DNA from: Planctomycetaceae bacterium
GTDB taxonomy: Bacteria > Planctomycetota > Planctomycetia > Pirellulales > Pirellulaceae
NCBI GenBank assembly: GCA_016794985.1
Contig: JAEUIQ010000100.1
Coordinates: 1-55,874, forward strand
Length of the DNA: 55,874 nt
Reading direction: 5' to 3'
Position 1 is the stretch's first letter; each line of letters begins with the position of its first letter. The notes under the pieces were generated by a model. That model did no database searches and was not told where the DNA came from. It saw only the letters and a program-made list of their open reading frames with translations. The translations under genes were made by a program, and so were the position numbers. Positions 53,137-55,874 of the stretch are shown here, piece by piece.

Positions 53137-53723
53137 GGAACCAACCTTGTTTGAATAGGAATTCGGGTGCAGAGCTTTGTCCCCCGTCTCGTCCAATAGA
53201 CTAAGAAAGGCCGGGCCAACGGGCAAGGATCAATCCGAGAATTTTCCCGATTCCTCATCAATCCTTCACGCCCAATTGCCGAAACGCCCCAATTCCCGAC
53301 CCGCAAACTGGCCCCACCATCGATCGTTTCAATCGCGATTCAACGCGAAGCTCCGGTGACCTCGTTTTTCAACTTGACACTGGGATTTTTTTGAAATTTG
53401 TGAAATATCGGCGCAAGGAACCGCTTCCTGCAGCGAGTGGACTATTACCAGGAGACTTACGAGTGATCCGAGGCCATTAATGATCTGCAAAGGAACGGAG
53501 AAAGCCGCAGATTGGCCGATTGGACCGGATCGCTCGAACACTGTGCCTAGCTCATGACACGGCACATCTTTGTGACTTGCCGCCGGAGGCGTTGACGTTT
53601 CCGATCGGAAGTTTGGTTTTGGGTTCGGAAGGGGATCAATGATAGCTTTGCTTTCATTTATCTGAGATCCCCACAGTTCTTGACCCGCTTTTTCCCTTTT
53701 TCTCTTTTCAAGGAGGGTGTCCC
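53137..53723. other. Divergent intergenic region between two DUF1559 genes
   Basis: This 587-bp stretch holds no convincing gene on either strand. A TTGACA-like -35 hexamer at about 53373 has no matching -10 at normal spacing. The clear features at its right end are the ribosome site AAGGAGG and the plus-strand gene's start. Confidence 0.5.
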
Positions 53724-54905
53724 ATGACACTGTCTTTTCGGTTGGCTGATTGGCCAGTTCGTGCAATGGCCAGCAAGTTAGCTCGTAAGCCGGGGTTTAC
53801 CCTGGTGGAATTGTTGGTGGTGATTGCCATCATCGCCGTTTTGATCGGTCTACTGTTGCCTGCGGTGCAACAAGCTCGTGAAGCCGCGCGTCGGGCTCAA
53901 TGTGCCAACAACCTGAAACAGCTGGGCTTGGCCGCATTGAACTACGACTCGACGTATAAAGTGTTGCCGCCGGGAGGCCTGGGTTGGGACACACTCAGAC
54001 GACCGGAACTGGGTCCGGTTGGGGCGGAACATTATCACCAAACCGTCGGCACGCTCGTCTTTTTGTTGCCGTATTTGGAACTCGATAACCTCGACAAACG
54101 AATCACGGTAACCAAAAGTGTCGAACGGTTTGCCACGCCCCCAGCGCAAGCGCAAGGCTTCATGCCCTACGCTTACCCACAAAACCATCCCAGCCATACG
54201 CGACATTTTTGGTTCTACCAGGATGCATTGGCAGCGGCCCAGTCACGCGTTCCGGCCTTTACCTGCCCAACCCAAAACATCACCGAGAATGCTTCCTTGG
54301 CGATCATTCTGGGAATCAATGGGCCCGAACGTGGCACACAGGACAACGCGTTCAATGTGGCGAACTTCAGTGGAACGACGGCTCAACGACTTGGGAAATC
54401 GAACTACCTTTCCAACGCGGGGCGGCTCGGAAAGATGGGGAATCCAACCAGCCTGCCTCACTTCGAGCGATTTGAAGGGCCGTTCACCAACCGCTCGCGG
54501 GTTCGCCAGCCAGTGACCGATGGAAACGCCTACACCTTGGCTTTTGGTGAACATGTCGGCGGCTACGATGAAAACATGCTGCAAGGCATCGGAACGCCCA
54601 CGGCTGGCATTCCAGAAGTCAAGATGCTGTGGTCGTGGGCGTGGGTCGGTGCCGGTGGCATGGTAACGGAATGGGGCGTCGCCAATCCCACTTATCTAAC
54701 AGCGAACGAAGGTCAATCGAATTTCTTTGAGATCATTGACCCAGGCCATCGCTGGTGGCGATTCGGCAGCGAACACTCGCAAGTCGTCAATTGCTCGCGT
54801 ATCGACGGTTCGGTAGCAGCCGTTCAAAAAGGCGTGCGCGTGGCGGACTTCCACAGCTTTTCCGGGATGAATGATCGCAACAACTTTACGTTGGGGAACG
54901 AATGA
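53724..54905 (+). CDS. DUF1559 protein with type IV pilin-like N-terminus
   Basis: The 393-residue protein starts at ATG 53724, fixed by AAGGAGG about 8 nt upstream. A short N-terminal extension precedes the prepilin segment GFTLVELLVVIAIIAVLIGL (residues 24-43), which is followed by LLPAVQQAREAARRAQCANN and the DUF1559 domain. The end has SEHSQVVNCSRIDGSVAAVQ, the family's H-x9-DG block. It is divergent from, and a paralogue of, the gene at 52063-53136; the two share the N-terminal segment almost exactly and diverge afterwards. Confidence 0.94.
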   Translation: MTLSFRLADWPVRAMASKLARKPGFTLVELLVVIAIIAVLIGLLLPAVQQAREAARRAQCANNLKQLGLAALNYDSTYKVLPPGGLGWDTLRRPELGPVGAEHYHQTVGTLVFLLPYLELDNLDKRITVTKSVERFATPPAQAQGFMPYAYPQNHPSHTRHFWFYQDALAAAQSRVPAFTCPTQNITENASLAIILGINGPERGTQDNAFNVANFSGTTAQRLGKSNYLSNAGRLGKMGNPTSLPHFERFEGPFTNRSRVRQPVTDGNAYTLAFGEHVGGYDENMLQGIGTPTAGIPEVKMLWSWAWVGAGGMVTEWGVANPTYLTANEGQSNFFEIIDPGHRWWRFGSEHSQVVNCSRIDGSVAAVQKGVRVADFHSFSGMNDRNNFTLGNE

Positions 54906-55073
54906 AAATTCGACTCGCCAAATCGTAAGCGTCGCCCCAACATGCTGACCCAGTGCCTTGAACCACTCGGCTTTGACTTCACGCAACGACGATTGAAGCG
55001 AAACCGATGGTCAAGGCCATTTTTTGCGGCGGGCGATTTATTGTGCCGAGGACTCGAAGCCCGTCTCATCTGG

Positions 55074-55200
55074 ACAGCCACAAAGCGGCGACACCTTCTC
55101 GCCGTGGGTGTTAACCCAAGAACTCCTGTACAGCTCTCATGGCCAGACAGCCGCAACGCGGCGACACGTAATAGCCATGAGTGTTAACCCATGGGCTCCT
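55074..55200. repeat. Two copies of a dispersed hairpin repeat (73-bp period)
   Basis: A segment of about 54 bp (ACAGCC(A/G)CAA(A/C)GCGGCGACAC..., ending GTGTTAACCCA..(A/G).CTCCT) occurs at 55074-55127 and 55147-55200. GCCGC-AAC-GCGGC in the second copy forms a short stem. Related fragments (AAGCCGCAAAGCGGCAAC) continue to about 55240. The stretch 54906-55073 before it holds nothing I can support. Confidence 0.65.
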
Positions 55201-55272
55201 CGAAAAACCACGAAGCCTATCAAGCCGCAAAGCGGCAACCGCCCCCACGGGCAACGCTGTGAAGCATTCTTT

Positions 55273-55874
55273 CTGGAGAAAACAGGCCCGCATGGGCCGA
55301 CACAACCTTAGCCGGTGTGCGCAAGCCACCGGTTAGATTGCCCCCTCATCCAAAAAAGGCCTGGCTGGCCGACACAGTCGCAGCCACAAACATCATGCTC
55401 CATGATCGCAGGCCCGAATGGGCCGACACAGCCTTAGCCGGTGTGCGCAAGCCACCGGTTAGAGTGACACCTCATCCAAAAAAGGCCTGGCAGGCCGACA
55501 CAATCGCAGCCGCAAACATCATGCTCCATGATCGCAGGCCCGAATGGGCCGACACAGCCCTTGCCGGTGTGCGCAAGCCACCGGTTAGATTGACACCTCA
55601 TCCAAAAAAGGCCTGCCAGGCCGACTAAATCGCTGCCGAAAACCACTAGCTACAGTATCGCAGGCCCGAATGGGCCGACACAGCCTTAGCCGGTGTGCGC
55701 AAGCCACCGTTTAGATTGACACCTCATCCAAAAAAGGCCTGGCAGGCCGACACAATCGCAGCCGCAAACATCATGCTCCATGATCGCAGGCCCGCATGGG
55801 CCGACACAGCCTTAGCCGGTGTGCGCAAGCCACCGGTTAGAGTGACACCTCATCCAAAAAAGGCCTGGCAGGCC
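55273..55874. repeat. 126-bp tandem repeat, at least 4.8 copies, running off the window end
   Basis: GCCGGTGTGCGCAAGCCACC recurs at 55311, 55437, 55563, 55689 and 55815, an exact 126-bp period. Each unit contains three hairpins: GGCCC-GAAT-GGGCC, CCGGTG...CACCGG, and AAAAAAGGCCTGGCAGGCC. The last reads on the minus strand as a stem followed by T6. The unit length is a multiple of three, so one plus frame stays open for about 2.5 units (55317-55628), but the fourth unit carries changes (GACTAAATCGC) that stop it. I treat it as non-coding. Confidence 0.93.

Noticed and set aside
55317..55628. Reading frame of about 103 residues inside the 126-bp repeats
   Set aside because: It is open only because the period is a multiple of three; a later unit breaks it, and no ribosome site or start context supports it.

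Overview
The window looks like a chromosomal segment of a planctomycete, probably of the Pirellulales. The signs are two DUF1559 'prepilin-like' proteins, a Ser/Thr kinase paired with an ECF-like sigma factor, many Sec-secreted hydrolases with PQQ-type propeller and PHP-type companions, TTG/GTG starts, patchy Shine-Dalgarno sites, and dispersed hairpin repeats between genes. kdsB (Kdo activation) and flagellar genes fit a Gram-negative, motile cell. No rRNA or tRNA gene and no CRISPR array was found.

Layout. 1-1100: degenerate repeats around a small PIN-type toxin-antitoxin pair. 1101-8200: a hypothetical membrane protein, a kinase/sigma pair, and three secreted proteins, two of which are paralogues. 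8200-15550: a secreted double EEP-domain hydrolase, a large secreted protein with two CehA/McbA-type PHP-like halves, and a GxxExxY (PD-(D/E)XK-type) gene. 15669-16858: a seven-copy 170/180-bp palindrome-rich array. 16950-23799 (minus strand): a hydrolase operon (esterase, D-aminoacylase/beta-lactamase fusion, M28 peptidase, PQQ propeller). 23828-27070: epmA, an EEP lipoprotein and kdsB. 27048-33187 (minus): pilT, then two PilB/GspE-like proteins that have both lost their catalytic motifs, a CvpA-like protein and a membrane protein. 33350-34567: hisF and a small helical protein. 34746-40220: flagellar genes flhA, flhF, a P-loop-less flhG-like gene carrying 13-residue repeats, a small membrane protein, and fliA. 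40320-49988 (minus): a MoxR ATPase and a two-gene polyketide synthase. 50309-54905: a small membrane protein, a GT2 glycosyltransferase, a lipoprotein and two divergent DUF1559 genes. 54906-55874: dispersed and 126-bp tandem repeats.

The most interesting system is the two-protein PKS. The first protein reads FkbH (HAD + acyltransferase-like)-ACP-KS-AT and the second ACP-aminotransferase-TE. Domain logic predicts a glycerate starter, one malonyl extension, no ketoreduction, transamination of the beta-ketone, and release by a thioesterase with Cys in place of the usual Ser. The predicted product is 3-amino-4,5-dihydroxypentanoate or a lactone/lactam of it. Second is the pair of catalytically dead PilB-like proteins beside an intact PilT. 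Third are the flhG-like remnant between flhF and fliA, and the nuclease-fold gene next to the palindromic array. All functional statements are inferences from reading the sequence; no searches were run.
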